From Uranotaenia lowii (Eukaryota > Arthropoda > Insecta > Diptera > Culicidae), in assembly GCF_029784155.1 (NCBI RefSeq), contig NC_073692.1:16721752-16785751 (forward strand): 64,000 bases of DNA, read 5' to 3'. Below the pieces are notes generated by a model. That model was not told the origin of the DNA. It did not search any database and was given only the letters and a program-made list of their open reading frames with translations. This document shows positions 21,175-33,386 of the stretch, in pieces. A program made the position numbers and the translations under genes. Each line of letters starts with the position of its first letter. Within the stretch, counting starts at the first letter, position 1.

Positions 21175-21640
21175 TCATTTTTCCAGGATGCAACACTCAA
21201 CGCAATTAATGCCACTGGATTGAAAGGATTCACTCTCCGAATAATACATTTTCAAGCCGGGGAAGCAATGATTCTGACACTCATGCGAAAATATTTGATC
21301 AAGGCTCGCGGTATGATATTTTTCTCCAATTAATTCATCAAACACAAAAACCCTCCCTCCCAAAAGCTGTCGAACCTTTGCCCTACGAACAATCGTATCT
21401 TCCACAAATGATACGGCCGCCATGCTTTATTGTTCATCACAAAAATTCCCAATCAATAACAGTTTCAGCTTGATTTTTTAGATTTCACTCCGCCAACCAC
21501 ATTTTTGGATGGGCTTTTCTATGATTTTCTTCATTTCGGGGTGCGCACTTGAATCGAAAGGAAACTTATCATGATCGAAACACAACTTCAGGCTCCCCAA
21601 CGAGGTTTCAATAAAGCTAAAAGTATCAAAAACACATAGC
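21175..21640 (-). other. Unidentified open frames inside the foldback-like element
   Basis: On the minus strand an open stretch (about 21620-21478) contains SLGSLKLCFDHDKFPFDSSA and MKKIIEKPIQKCGW, then a stop. A second frame (21423-21175) then starts MAAVSFVEDTIVRRAKVRQL and contains HECQNHCFPGLKM. Composition looks coding-like, but I recognise no domain. They could be a relic of a gene carried by the element, or chance. Confidence 0.2.
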
Positions 21641-21769
21641 AAACTTCTGTCGAGCACTTATACAAAGATGTTTCACATTTAAACTTCAAATTTCCAAATT
21701 AAACGATACTTGAATTAATTTTTTGGCAGAGAGAAAAAAAACGCGTCCGTCGCCCCAAAAGTCATGGCT

Positions 21770-22240
21770 TACTCCCCTTATGCGATATTATCAAAAAAGT
21801 TTATGTACGAAACGATCCTGTAATAAATCAAGTTGAAAAAATATCAGATCACACCGCTTGGCGATTGGTTATCGATAAAACCCTCTATCACCCCGATTTC
21901 CCCTAATTTTATGCAATATTATCAAAAAATCACTAAGCGGTGTACATCATTTGATTCATCAGATAGTAAGGCACCAGATTCTATCATTTTTTAACTTGGT
22001 TTATAGCATACTCGTTTTTTACATAGATTTTTTCGATAATATTGCAAAAATTTATTGGAAATCGGGGTGATTGAGGCTTCTATCGATAACCAATCGCTAA
22101 GCAGTGTACATCATTTGAACCAGCAAAAATTTAAGCACCAGATCTAATAATTTTTCAACTTGATTTATCACGTGCTCGTTTGGTACATAAGTTTTTTTGA
22201 TAATATCGCATAAACTTAGGGGAAATCGGGTCAATTGAGG
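21770..22240 (-). repeat. Right tandem array, mostly inverted
   Basis: One direct unit (21770-21935), then a switch of strand at about 21936, where AATCACTAAGCGGTGTACATC begins the inverted units. Two inverted units follow, ending at AGGGGAAATCGGGTCAATTG near 22235. Confidence 0.7.
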
Positions 22241-22249
22241 TTGAACTTT

Positions 22250-24340
22250 CAAGTGATCGTTCTATGGAGCTTTCGATAACTTGAGTATTCGATAACAGTT
22301 TAGGTTTTCCTCAAGAGCATAGAGGTAAAAAACGCCATTTTTTAAGTCGGTCTCGAACTCCACATGAAATTGAATCTCAAAATCTCCGGAATAAATACAT
22401 TAAAAAAAGCTTTAAAAGATTGAAAGATCGAATCGAAAATAAACCGATTTAAAAGATTTTTCAAAGACTAAAAAATCAATTCAAAAAATCAGTTATTTGA
22501 GTCCTAAAGATGGATTTCGCAAAGATCGATCCAGGATCGACCATTTACGAGCATTTGATTGATTCTCACACTTCCAGCCCATTCTCCCTCAAATTTCAAA
22601 GAATCAATCTTTAAGAATCAGTAACCATCCCTCGGTCTTACCCTAGCCGTATGCAGAATGAAAGGTAAACAGTTGACCATCACAGACCATGCAGTGCAGT
22701 GGCTTTAATTTCGGACAGAAATCTTCTGGCTTCGGCGCATCCCATCTTTTGGTCGAAAAATGAGACCGAAAGATGGGTTTCTCCCCCCCAATTGGGAATC
22801 TGTCTCAGGAGCATGGGGAAGATGGGTTTTTGGGATGTTATGTTGGTTCTAAATCAAGTAGGGAGGGATTGATGTCTAGAAATATGTTTGTAGACGTCTG
22901 GATGGGAAATTCTTCTAGGCGGGTGAGGGTTTTGTGATTTGCTCGACTCAGATGAGGAAAATATCTGGTAGGTACGTATTGCTCTGACGATGATAATGAT
23001 GCACAATGTTATTGGTACGGATTTTTGGAAACGTTGAAAGTGAAAGCTACTTTGGTTGGGTCTTGGTTTTGGCTGGTTTGGAGCAGAAATGCAGCCTTAC
23101 ATAGAATATGAGTAACACGTGCCTTTGAAGTACATTATATGAAGCTTTCGGAACAACCACCTGAAATAATTCCTCCCCCAGAGGAATTTAAAACTTGACT
23201 CGGTTTTGTTACAACATGCAGGAAAGATATGGACGGAAACATTCTACTAAATTTCAATTTCTTTTAAAAAGTTTGGCTTATGTTTTTTCCTTCAAAACGT
23301 CAATCAGAATAATATGTCGTATGTTATCTATTACCGTTGTTATACAATTTTTCACTTCATCGTAAGCAAGCTCCCTATCCGTATTTTATTGCTAAAACAA
23401 ACCATGAAAATGCTTCTCCAAACGGTAAATATAGCCCTCATTGCTAGCATTCCACCACCATGCGGTGGAGACAAACAGACACAAAAAAGACCAGATAATA
23501 TAATTACTCGGTTTTCCCCAGTTTTCCTTCCATTTCGTTCGTCAGCGGGAAAATAGCTGTATACTAAAAAAAATGGAAAAAGAACCACTTGGCTCTGACC
23601 AGATATGGCCACAGAAAAGGATCCATATAGAATAGAAGAGCGACAAAAAAAAAGGAGTCACTCAATAACCATAACTTCCACATTTGTCCGCTGTCTTCTT
23701 GAGCAGAAAAATTCAATTAATTCCAGAAAATGAAAAGATTCATAAAAAAGCACACTCGTAATTGAATAAAAATTATGTGAAAGTTACCCACCTCTTTTCG
23801 GGCAGATTCTCGGTTGAGGTGTTCCAGTGGACAGGGAACATAAAAAAACGGAAAGGACGTCGGTATTTCGGGGAATATTTATACCCGGTTTAAGAACGAG
23901 AAATGAATCCACTTTCGTTCCCATCCCATTTCGCTGGCACTTTTTGCTAACGCAAATCCTTTAATTTCAATGGCAAAACTTTTATACGAGTTTTGAACAT
24001 TTTTATAAATCCCATCTGTTGGCCATCCTGGCGGTCGGCCCGCGAAAGGTCGTCCCAGTTCCAGTGATGACGAGTGGTTTGGTGTTTTTTTTCCTTTCTA
24101 CTCCTCCTCAAGTTCTCAACCGTTCAGCGATGTTTGCAGGGATCAACACTGGTCCTGATTGCGTTAAAAACGCGTGTTATGAGCATCAGCAGCAAATTTG
24201 ATTTTTTTCCAACTGGACCATACTTTCCTCTCAATGAGGACAAACTTGAATTGAAAAGCAAAATAAAAATACAGTGTTTCCGAAGTATGTTTCATGGTTT
24301 CCCCTCAACAGATTGGAAATATGATAACTTTATCTTTTTT
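22250..24340. other. Intergenic, no gene recognised
   Basis: Contains a short perfect-looking hairpin near 22740-22776 (CCCATCTTTTGGTC ... GACCGAAAGATGGG). 23300-24200 is less AT-rich single-copy sequence without convincing frames. Confidence 0.4.
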
Positions 24341-24344
24341 AAGT

Positions 24345-24975
24345 GTCAGAAGTCAAAAACCAGAAGTTAAACGAACATTCAAAATTCGGAAGGCAGATGT
24401 CAGAAGAAAGAAACCGAAAATCAGAAGCCAATGTCAGAACTTAGAGGCCAGAAGTCAAAAGTCACTGATCTGAAGTTAGTTTTCGGAAATAAAAAAATTT
24501 GGAATCAATGTTAGAATTTAAAAGTAAGAAATCAGAGGTCAGAATTCTGTAATCAGAAGTCAGAAGTCAGACGCCAGAATTCAAAAGTCACAAACTAGGA
24601 GTCAGATTTCTGAAATAAGAAATTAGAAATCAAATGTTCGAATTTGAAAGAAAGAAGTCAGACGTCAGAAGTCAAAAATCAGATATCAGAAGTCAAATCT
24701 CAGAACTCAGAATCGGGAGCCAAAAGTCCAAAGTTCGAAGTCAGAAGTCAGAAATCAGAAGCTAAAAGACAGAATTCAGATTTCAGAATTCAGAAACCAG
24801 AAGTCTGAAGTCAAAAGTCGTAAATCAGGTGTCAGATTTCTGCAATAAAACATTAGAAATCAAATGTCAAAATTTAATCGTAGGAAATCAGAAGTCAGGA
24901 GTTAAAAATCAGATGCCTGATGTCAGAAGTCAGAAGTCAAAAGTCAGTTGTTAAAAAACCAGTAGTCATAAGTTA
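24345..24975. repeat. Degenerate AGAAGTC/CAGAAGTCA satellite-like block
   Basis: Dozens of 7-9-bp variants of (C)AGAAGTCA, (C)AGAATTCA and (T)CAAAAGTCA run for about 630 bp, purine-rich on this strand. They are mixed with a longer recurring phrase (AGTCAGATTTCTGAAATAAG.. near 24600 and 24830), which suggests duplications of about 240 bp on top of the short repeat. Confidence 0.85.
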
Positions 24976-24979
24976 TCAT

Positions 24980-26236
24980 GAGAATCACTGAACCTTTTGT
25001 TAATTTTATAATTTAAAAAACATGCAAAAGAAGCTTTCCCTCAATCAATCTAGTCGAAAGTAGAGTCTGGAATATTATTTAAAAAAATATTTTCTGCTCT
25101 GCTACGCCCCAAAATTCGTCCAGAGAAACGAACCGAAAAAATAGGCACCCTGCCACCGGGATAGACGGGACAGATTTTTATACATTTATATTTGTTTGTA
25201 TAAACATATCCGTACGAACTGATTCCGGCTACGTTACTGCCCGAGTTGTGGACCCATAACGATGATTATGAAGGAATGTCGCTTGATGCCGGAGACACCA
25301 AATGGAGGTCCACCTCGCTCGGTCCAACTCATGCTGTTTTCTCCTCCTTCGCGCGTACATTTCGGGCTAAAAATTAAATTATGTTTTCATATGATGACGG
25401 TTATTTTAATATTCGTCCTCGTATTATGTTTTCATTTTCGCTTCTCATTTCGTGAGGTGTGACATTCTTTTTTTTTTATGTTTATTTGAGCTATTACGGT
25501 AGAATTGCGAGCTCAAGTGACGGGCATCCTAATTGACACTTGTCCGAATTGGTGATAACCTTACGCTTTTGGAAATCATGAACAATCTTGATTCAGTGTT
25601 GACGCAATGTGTTTGTGCAGTTTTGAAAATTTAAAGTTATCGATGTTTTCAAAACTCGTTTTCTTCAGAATACAGAGAATCATAGCTGGAGAATGTGGAA
25701 TTTCAGAAGTAGACTTTTCAGGTCCACCCTAGAATACCACACACAACCACCTCATTGATAGCTAGATATTGGAGGAACATGTTGAACATCAAAACTGAAT
25801 AAATACCTGCGTTCTCCAGGATGCCGAATTCTTCCTTCTTCCAAAATTTAGTATTATTTGTCTTTAGCATCAGTTACTTGTCTTTAACAACAATCTCGTC
25901 GGGAAGGGACGAAATTGCAGAAAAGTTCATATGCTCCGTCGGCGTCTCCACACAGTTGGACTAGAGCTCGTGAAAAGATTTACCCACTTGACCACTGTGT
26001 TGTAATCCTGTGTGTAATCCAACCTTCCAGATTTTTTTCTGGATCTTCCAGACTTTTTGAACTTCTGCCAGACATTTTTCAGGTTTCCAGACCTCCAGAC
26101 TTTTGACATATCTTCCAAACAATTCCAGACTCAATTCTAGGTCAGGACATAAATGGTTCTAAGAAACTACGAAAATTCAAAATGTTCATGGTATAATGTG
26201 ACAGAAAATGATAAGGCAAAAGGCAAAAATTTACTG
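24980..26236. other. Intergenic, no gene recognised
   Basis: Mixed single-copy sequence, with a T-run near 25469-25480 followed by GAGCTATTACGGTAGAATTGCG, possibly the tail of an old retroelement. Nothing firmer is seen. Confidence 0.35.
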
Positions 26237-26492
26237 TGCACGCACAGTGCTCGGTTCGCTGGCTGCCTGGTGTTGGCCGGTATTTATTTCCATCCTTCTT
26301 CGTCTTGTGATAGGGTGAGACGTGAAAACGTTTTATTTTGTTTCTTTCAGGCATACGCAATTCGATTGCTCTAGGAGGTCAATGCTGGTGGATGCAAATC
26401 GAATCAGCACCGGTCGCGTTATCTTCTTGTGCCAATGATGCTATGTAATTGATTACACGCCATTGGCACAGAGGCTGAATTTTGGGTGTACG
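26237..26492. mobile_element. Second copy of the 3850-4107 repeat
   Basis: Same 255-bp segment and orientation as the repeat next to the FReD-B promoter, with small substitutions and short deletions. Both end GGCTGAATTTTGGGTGTA, which defines the shared right edge. The sequence after the edge is unrelated in the two places. Confidence 0.7.
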
Positions 26493-28013
26493 AGTACTGA
26501 ATTTTAACTCATTTAGATAGAAAAAAAATTAGTATCAAAATATCTCATCTTGATATAATTTGGTTTTTCCCTCCTGATCGAGCTCACCTGCCTGATCGGG
26601 TTGACTTCGATGTCCGTGTTTCATAGTTCAAGTTGCACGTATATCAACATAAGATATAATCATTTTATTTTAGGACAAACCGAAAAAAAATCTTGATAAT
26701 TGAAAATGAGCTCAACCCCATTCAAGTCTGTCAATCAGAATAAGATATAATTCGGATTGGAGAAACTTAAAATCGAAAATTTGGAGTACTTAGTTATAAC
26801 TGAATCCTGAATCAGATGTAAATATCTTGGTGAGATAAGTTAGTTATTATTTTGATATGCTCTCCTGATCGGGAATATATTAGTAACGAAAAAATTAAAG
26901 CTGGATAAACATCATCATCATAATATTATTACTAAAGAGACTGGCGAAATAACAGATGTACAAGTTTGAATTATAAGATTCCAGAAACCTGTGCAAAATT
27001 TCAAATGCTATTATTTAAACAAGCTGAATCAACATTTGAAGTATCTCATTCTGGAATTCACAACAAGGTAAATTCATCTGGTTTATTTTACCTTGATTCT
27101 TTTTACTAAAGAGACTAACTAACAACTTTGAACAAGCCAGACAAACCAGTGATTTTATTCAGTTGAGCTTAAAATTAACAATCCAACGATGCATTACCGA
27201 TTCTAGGCTTCTCTGAGCGGGCATTCTCACGCATCACATTTGTTTCCATTAAGTGCTTCATGCTAGTTTGAAGCAATTAGAAAAACAGCTTTGCAAAACA
27301 ATTTAATTACGCAAATCAAATAAGTGTTACGAATCTTCAACATAAATTTGCTCGAAATTCATCAAATAGTAATACGACCTTTTCATAATTGCCTAATCGT
27401 TTGTTATTTTGTTTGATTTACATTATATTTTCTTCTTTACCGTTCCCTCTAGTGTCTTTGGAAACATTTAGTGGCTCAACCAAAAAACATAAAATTGATT
27501 CAAAACGATCGTCGGGATTTTACACACTTTTCAAGGCTTAGCGTGTACATCTGTTCATCTGTGGTATTAGCACCACAGTTGTTGTTATTGTATGTTATAA
27601 AGTGTGATTGACCGAGGCTACCAATTTTGTACAAATGCCTATAGCATGGATCTTGGGACTAGAAGCTCATTCTCAATGTACAAAACTGATGCTCTTTCTT
27701 TGAACATCAATTTTTTCATAATGCAACATGACACATGTGTTGAAACTGCAACAGCAATTTTCTTGAAACTTTCTCGATATCTCATATGACCTGTTCAAAA
27801 CTGACTGAAACTTTGTTATTTTTTCAGTATTGTTTTTACAGTTCTCTTTTGTATGATGGCAGACATCTGGTGGTCGGGCCAAAAAACAAAAATTGGTTCA
27901 AAACGGACGTTGGAATTATTTCACTAGTTTCGAGTACTATTTTGTAGATACGTTCTCTGTCTCGATTTACTCCTGAAATATTAGATAATGAATGTTTGAA
28001 ACACACTGGCTTA
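26493..28013. other. AT-rich repeats, no gene
   Basis: 26497-26570 (CTCATTTAGATAG ... ATATCTCATCTTGATATAAT) is an inverted relative of 63625-63700, so part of this is an old element of that family. 27440-27540 and 27840-27900 share CCAAAAAACA(T)AAAATTG.TTCAAAACG, a weak local duplication. No coding frame. Confidence 0.4.
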
Positions 28014-29552
28014 CCCGAGCAGACTTTTATGGCAAGATTATACCTAATTTTGCTATCATGCCTTGAAAGTAAAATGAGGTATCATTTTGCCCGAATAAAG
28101 GTGGTACAATGCCAAAATTTGGGTCTCACTTTTCATATATCGATACCACAATTATACCAACTCTAGGTTTCAATGAAACCTTAATGATACCTCGTTTAGC
28201 CAACCTTTCAAAACGCCTTTTGAGAGCACAGTGATGCCACTTTTAGGTTTCAATTACATCCAAAATTTGGCATCGGTATGCTTTCAAATTTTTTTCAAAA
28301 TAGGCTGGCTTATCGAGGTGCCAATGAGCTTTCAAATAGTTTCAAGTTTCAATACAATCAAAATTTGGCATAACTATGCAATCTATATATTAGAAATAAG
28401 AGCGATATTTTACCGTTATTCGGACAAAATGATACTAAATTTTACGACCAAAGCATGATAGCAGAATAAGGTAAAATTCCATGTTCATAATTTCAAGCAA
28501 TGCTTAATTCGCCTGCACTTATGCAATATATCGGTCTAAGGGAGCGAATATGAAATAATTCTTCATGTATAGGAAAATCGCCTTTAATTATGCAATGTTT
28601 TTTTAACGAGAATTCACCACTATGTGGCATTTTGCCCTACACAATGGTTTAACAAACAATTATTATTTGGGTATTAAAATCTACTTGGGTATGACATTCG
28701 TGTCGTGTCGTTAAATCTTTCTAAACTCGGATAATTGACTAAATTAATTTAAAAAAAATTTCCTGGCCCAATTTATTTAAACAGCATGTTTCTATCCTAG
28801 CATTCTATTTACTGGTAGTAAATTGAAAAACATCAAACATGTTCATTTTTAAAACAATCATTTGTCTCCGTTAAATCAGAAAACATAACCATATGAAGTT
28901 TGGAAACTTTTAGGAATATGTGGAAGCTAGTTTAAATTTAAAATTCAAATTCATTCCAGTATACAGTTTGGCGTTATAACCTGTGTAGAATCATAATGTA
29001 TTCATTTCGTCTTCATTTATTCAACAACTATTGATCCTAATATACAATATACACACATATGCTGACCACTTATTGTAACGTCTTAAGATATACGAGAGAC
29101 AGAAAAACAGTGATTTATTACATAACTGAATTCGATAATTATTTTTGTAAGACACGGTATTGAGAACTTGTTCAAAAATGCATTACAAATTGGAATCCGA
29201 GACTGTGTTTCAGTTGAAAATAACATTACAAATTTAAGGGAGCTCTCTTAGAAACATTTAAATCTTGATATAGAAATGATTTTTGATGAATTAATAATTC
29301 AACAACTAAAAGCTCTTTAAAGTTTGAAAAAAGTTAACAGTCTCAAATTTCAATTTGTTATGCATTTTAAACAATCCCCGAAACCGGTAATATCGGCTTT
29401 GGCAAAAAATAAAAATTAATGGCAGGTTTGTAATAAAAGCTCGGTATTGCTATCTCTAGTTCAGTTGTATTAACATAACTAAATTGAGTTTAGCAACTTG
29501 GCAAAATTGAGGGAATCTGTTAAGATATCTAATTCTACTCTTCTAAGTATAA

Positions 29553-29657
29553 ATTGAGGCATTACAGTCTGCGGTAAATCCAAAAATGCAAGAATTGAGT
29601 AAGTGACGGCAATTTCCATATTGCATTTAGATTTCCCGCGGACTGTAACGCCTCAAT
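29553..29657. repeat. 105-bp hairpin element
   Basis: ATTGAGGCATTACAGTCTGC pairs with GCGGACTGTAACGCCTCAAT, with a further GTAAATC/GATTT match, giving about a 26-bp stem with few mismatches around a 50-base loop. This is the size of a very small MITE. A structured RNA is possible but unsupported. Confidence 0.6.
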
Positions 29658-30179
29658 GTATGCTGAGGTGGGTCAGAATTTGATATGTAAACAGATTCCC
29701 ATGAATTTTGCAAATTACCAAACCTTATTTTGTTGTTTTTATTTTATTTTCGGAGACGTTAAATATTTTTAAATTTTTATCTGAGGTATATCGAGCTCAA
29801 GTAGATGTAATTGGTAACGAACTGGTTCACCGGATCTAGCAATAATTTCTTATAAAAGTGTATTCAGTTGTACCTATCCTTAATAGGAAAAAACTACCTT
29901 ACATCAAACAACCGAGTTTTACAGTAACATATAAAAAAATATACAAGATTTTGAAAAATCAATAATACGCGAGAGTTAAGGAAAAAAATAATAATTGACA
30001 CTTACCTTAAATTGAAACCTTAAATGAAACCTCCTAAATTCATCTTGTTCCCAGAGCCAGAGCTAAGTAGCTAAGCAACAAAAGCGCCGATGACAGTGAC
30101 TTTGAGCGCGGCTTTATCTTGGTTCAGATGGAAGCTGGTTTTTAATTTTAGGGTGATTTCACAATCCAACCATGCATCA

Positions 30180-30540
30180 TTATGCCTCTTTCACTAATGA
30201 AAGTGGCCGTCTCTTAAAGTGTTCGAACATTCCAGTAGAGTCCCGGTTAGATCCTTCCTTTCTCGATTTCGATTGTTGCTGCTGTGGATCTCTTCCAGTG
30301 TACGAAACTGGCGTAAGTCCAGCGATGGATTGAGCATTTCTAAATTGCTGCGGATGAGTCAGATGAAATTGCTGTGGGTACAGTGGAAGTTTTGTTGTTT
30401 AAGATTTTCGACGAGCAGGTTTAATTTTCTATTCAACTTACCTTACAGCCGTTTACGTTGATGAGACAGTTTACGTGGCTGAATCTCCAGACACAATCTG
30501 CTGCTTCTACCTTTTTTTGAGTCTCACTGTTTAGAAACTG
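30180..30540 (-). CDS. Two-exon gene fragment, unknown function
   Basis: Minus strand. A candidate exon from about 30540 (after TTTCCGTCGTTGCAG) reads QFLNSETQKKVEAADCV ... VNGCK and ends at AAG|GTAAGT (30442). A 70-bp intron (30441-30372) ends CCCACAG. The last exon (30371-30180) reads QFHLTHPQQFRNAQSIAG, GRDPQQQQSKSRKEG, MFEHFKRRPLSLVKEA and a TAA stop. Both junctions have good consensus and the same phase (0), unlikely by chance. I recognise no family; it is glutamine-rich and basic. It lies inside the large CCCGAGCAGAC element, so it may be a captured piece of a host gene or the 3' end of a gene split by insertions. Confidence 0.3.
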
Positions 30541-31124
30541 CTGCAACGACGGAAAGTAAACACTTCGGTATCAAAAGTTTTGATTCAAAACAAACAGTTT
30601 ATGGATCGGTAAACGTTGCTATATACCCACTGTTTTTACGTTATATTGCAATTAAATCTAATAGGAATTGAAATTAAAAAAATATGTTTTCATCCAAATC
30701 AAAGTCACTAAAAATGATAGATGTCATATTAAATTGACGTTTTAATTTTTTTTTTTTAATTTCTAGATGAATGTATCCATTCAACTTAGCAGATTTGTGC
30801 AACAAAAATTTTCGCTTATCAACTACTAATCTAGAAACAAAGCACAACAACCGTTGCCAACACTCATCAGAAGGATAGATTGTAGTAAAGATGCTATGAA
30901 AACAAAATGATATTTTTATTAAAATCTGTCAAACTTTAAAAGCGATTTTCTCGAAACAAAATTTCTAATGTTGTCGATTTCGCCCATTGTTAAAATCGAC
31001 TCTGACTAGTTTGATTTTCAGCTTGAATGATGATAAAAATTTTCAGTAAGGGCTTTTAAATGGATTTTGGCTATTTAGATAAAATTTATCAAAATAATCC
31101 ATAAATTTTAAGTATTGATTTTAA

Positions 31125-32316
31125 TATATCTCGCGTGAGCTTTCATTACGTCGAATGAAACAGAAACACCGAACCGAGAAAAACGCTTCTGAAATTTGAA
31201 GAGTGTTTTTCAAATCCTATTTTCATTCCTTCGCCGATAACCCTTCAAAAAATACGCAATATTCATGGAAACTAATTGTGTCAGATATTCCACATTATGA
31301 ATTTATTTTTTTTGCAATTTTTAGAGCTATTTTTTAATCATATAGAAACATACGACATATTCAAACATAAATCGTTCATACGTCTGAATACATTCGTCGT
31401 TTGGAGGGGAAATTTGTTTCATTCGTCTCTTTTCTTTCGTCCTTTGATTCGTTCAACTTGCACTTACGCCCAAATGTTTCTGATGCAAATACTATGGGAA
31501 ATATCTGTTTAATAAGTGAAATATCTAGTGTAGCGGTAAATTGGTGAGTAAATGCATAATGAAATGTGTGAATCGGGTGCGCCATCGGTCAAACCAGCTC
31601 ACTGCTGCTGATCAGCTTTCTGTTGCCGACCAGCTGGAGGGGAAATTTGTCTCATTCGTCCTTTGATTCGTTCAACTTGCACTTACGCCCAAATGTTTCT
31701 GAGTCAATTACCGGTAATTTTCAATTTTCTCGGCATAGTGAATGTTAACTTATTGAGTTGTCGAGTGCAAATTTATTAGTGAATGCGTAATAAAAGTGTG
31801 AATCGGGTGATTGGGTGACTAACAGCAGCAGGCTGCTGCCGCTCAGCCTGATGCAGTTAGTTGTTAGGTTTGCTGCTACTGCTGCTGTTCGGTTTCTTTT
31901 CCTTGCTGCTGTTCGGTTTCTTTTCCTTGCTGCATTATTTTACAGCGTTCGAAAGCCTGCTTGAATATCGATTTAAGAACGCTTGAAAAGAAGAATCTGA
32001 AATAATATTCATTGCCAGGTTGATATTTTGATAACCTCTTGTTTGCTCATGGAATCCATAGCGAATGTGCTAGGTTTTTCTTCCTCTGCACATTCGCCGT
32101 TTGTAAGGAGGGACGTAAGCAACATTGAAATTGGCAATCAAGGTTTTGTTTCATTCGTCATTTTGGAAGTCTTAAATTTTATATATTAAAAGGGTTTAAA
32201 TTGATTGTTTTATCAATCACATAGGTAGATAATGTTATAATGAAGCTTTTTTAGTGAATATCACAGTTTTTCAAATTTTGTTTCATTCGACGTAATGAAA
32301 GCTCACGCGAGATATA
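31125..32316. mobile_element. 1.19-kb element with 37-bp perfect inverted termini
   Basis: TATATCTCGCGTGAGCTTTC... at 31125-31161 is repeated as a perfect reverse complement at 32280-32316. The inside carries a direct duplication of about 240 bp (31385-31500 versus 31620-31715, sharing CACTTACGCCCAAATGTTTC). It also has a 25-bp tandem pair (CTGCTGTTCGGTTTCTTTTC at 31881 and 31906) and many TTTCATTCGTC/TCATTCGAC motifs matching the termini. No transposase. Confidence 0.75.
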
Positions 32317-33386
32317 CAAAAAAATGATGATTTTTATTTGGTTTTTTCAATTTCAGGTTCATTTGTCAACTTCATTTATTTGTTTAAAGTTCAAACATGT
32401 TCAAATTTAAGATTCCTAAAAATATACAAATAATTTGGTTTTAATTTGATAAAATAAAAGTTTTTGATAAACTAAAAATAAAAGAAATCGAACTAAATTC
32501 CACACTTTCTTTTATTTTGACAATTCAAAAATAATTCTATCTAGCAATATTACCAAATAAAATATTTTTAACGCTAAATAAATGATTTTGCATATATGTA
32601 TAAATGAAAGAACCGAATAATGTAAGTAATGTGATGACATTTAGCTTCATGATAAGAACAATTGAAAAATACACCTTGAAGATGCCTGTCATCGTTGTAG
32701 CACCTCGAAAATATCATCTAATTTGACGTTATATCAATAACAATCAGGTGTTTTATGTACCACCAGATTTTTTTAAATTTCACTAAAATTCTTAAATGCC
32801 ATTAAGCTATTCTTAACAAAAATGTCTAATTTAGCTAAAGGAAATATTTGACATCAAATGATGCTATCATTTAGGTATTAGATTTTTACTATTATAAAAT
32901 TGAAATCTTATTTAAACCAAGTTTTGCTATCACATGATAATCTACATAAAATTGTGCTAACAGCTAGTTTTGGTACCGTATTGTGGTTTCAGAATGCAAT
33001 CAAATATTTTTTTTGACGTCACCTGGGATGCAGTTCGATTTAATTTTGAACAGCTAAATAAACCTAATTTTTCATCATAGAAAATTGAATACCAAATCAT
33101 GCTACCATTTTGATCTCACTTTTCTGCTGTATCGTAATAAAGGAAACCTTAATGATGCCTTGATTTGTTATCTCGGGAAAAACGAAACCAAATAGTGCTT
33201 TCATTTTGGTTTCAATGCCATATTCAGGTGTTGATTTGCCATCATATTTCGACATATTGATGCTTCAATGAAACCTTATTTTTCCATCGGGAAAAATGCG
33301 AAACTTAATTATGCTATCATTTTGACATTGCTAGCTCATTTTGGTTACTGTTTGCTATCGATTCAGGCATCAAAGTCTGCTCGGGA

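Larger units (their letters stand above)
18730..22240. mobile_element. Foldback-like element with tandem-repeat arms
   Basis: About eight direct units with a period of 155-168 bp run from about 18870 to 20030. The first two are diverged; the rest share CACCGCTTAGCGATCAGCCAA, CCTCAATTGCCCCGATTTCC, CCTAA, TGCGATATTATC and TATGTAACAAACG. After a 1.7-kb middle, one more direct unit occurs at 21770-21935. The same units then appear in inverted orientation at 21936-22240 (AAGCGGTGTACATCATTTGA, GGGGAAATCGGG). Inverted arms made of tandem units are the defining layout of Foldback elements; assignment to any named family is not claimed. Exact ends are uncertain. Confidence 0.6.
28014..33386. mobile_element. 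Large CCCGAGCAGAC-terminated element (5.4 kb), nested
   Basis: The left end CCCGAGCAGACTTTTATGGC and the right end CATCAAAGTCTGCTCGGG are inverted copies of the termini inside the element at 756-2203. Both subterminal regions (28030-28450 and 32850-33360) carry repeats such as TTTTGCTATCA, GAAACCTTAATGATGCCT and CATTTTGACC. The centre holds unrelated material, including a spliced gene-like fragment at 30180-30540 and an inserted element at 31125-32316. No transposase seen. Alternatively these are two separate elements in opposite orientation. Confidence 0.5.

Noticed and set aside
18870..22240. CRISPR-like array
   Set aside because: Units are long (~160 bp), diverged throughout without constant repeat and unique spacer, and this is eukaryotic DNA.
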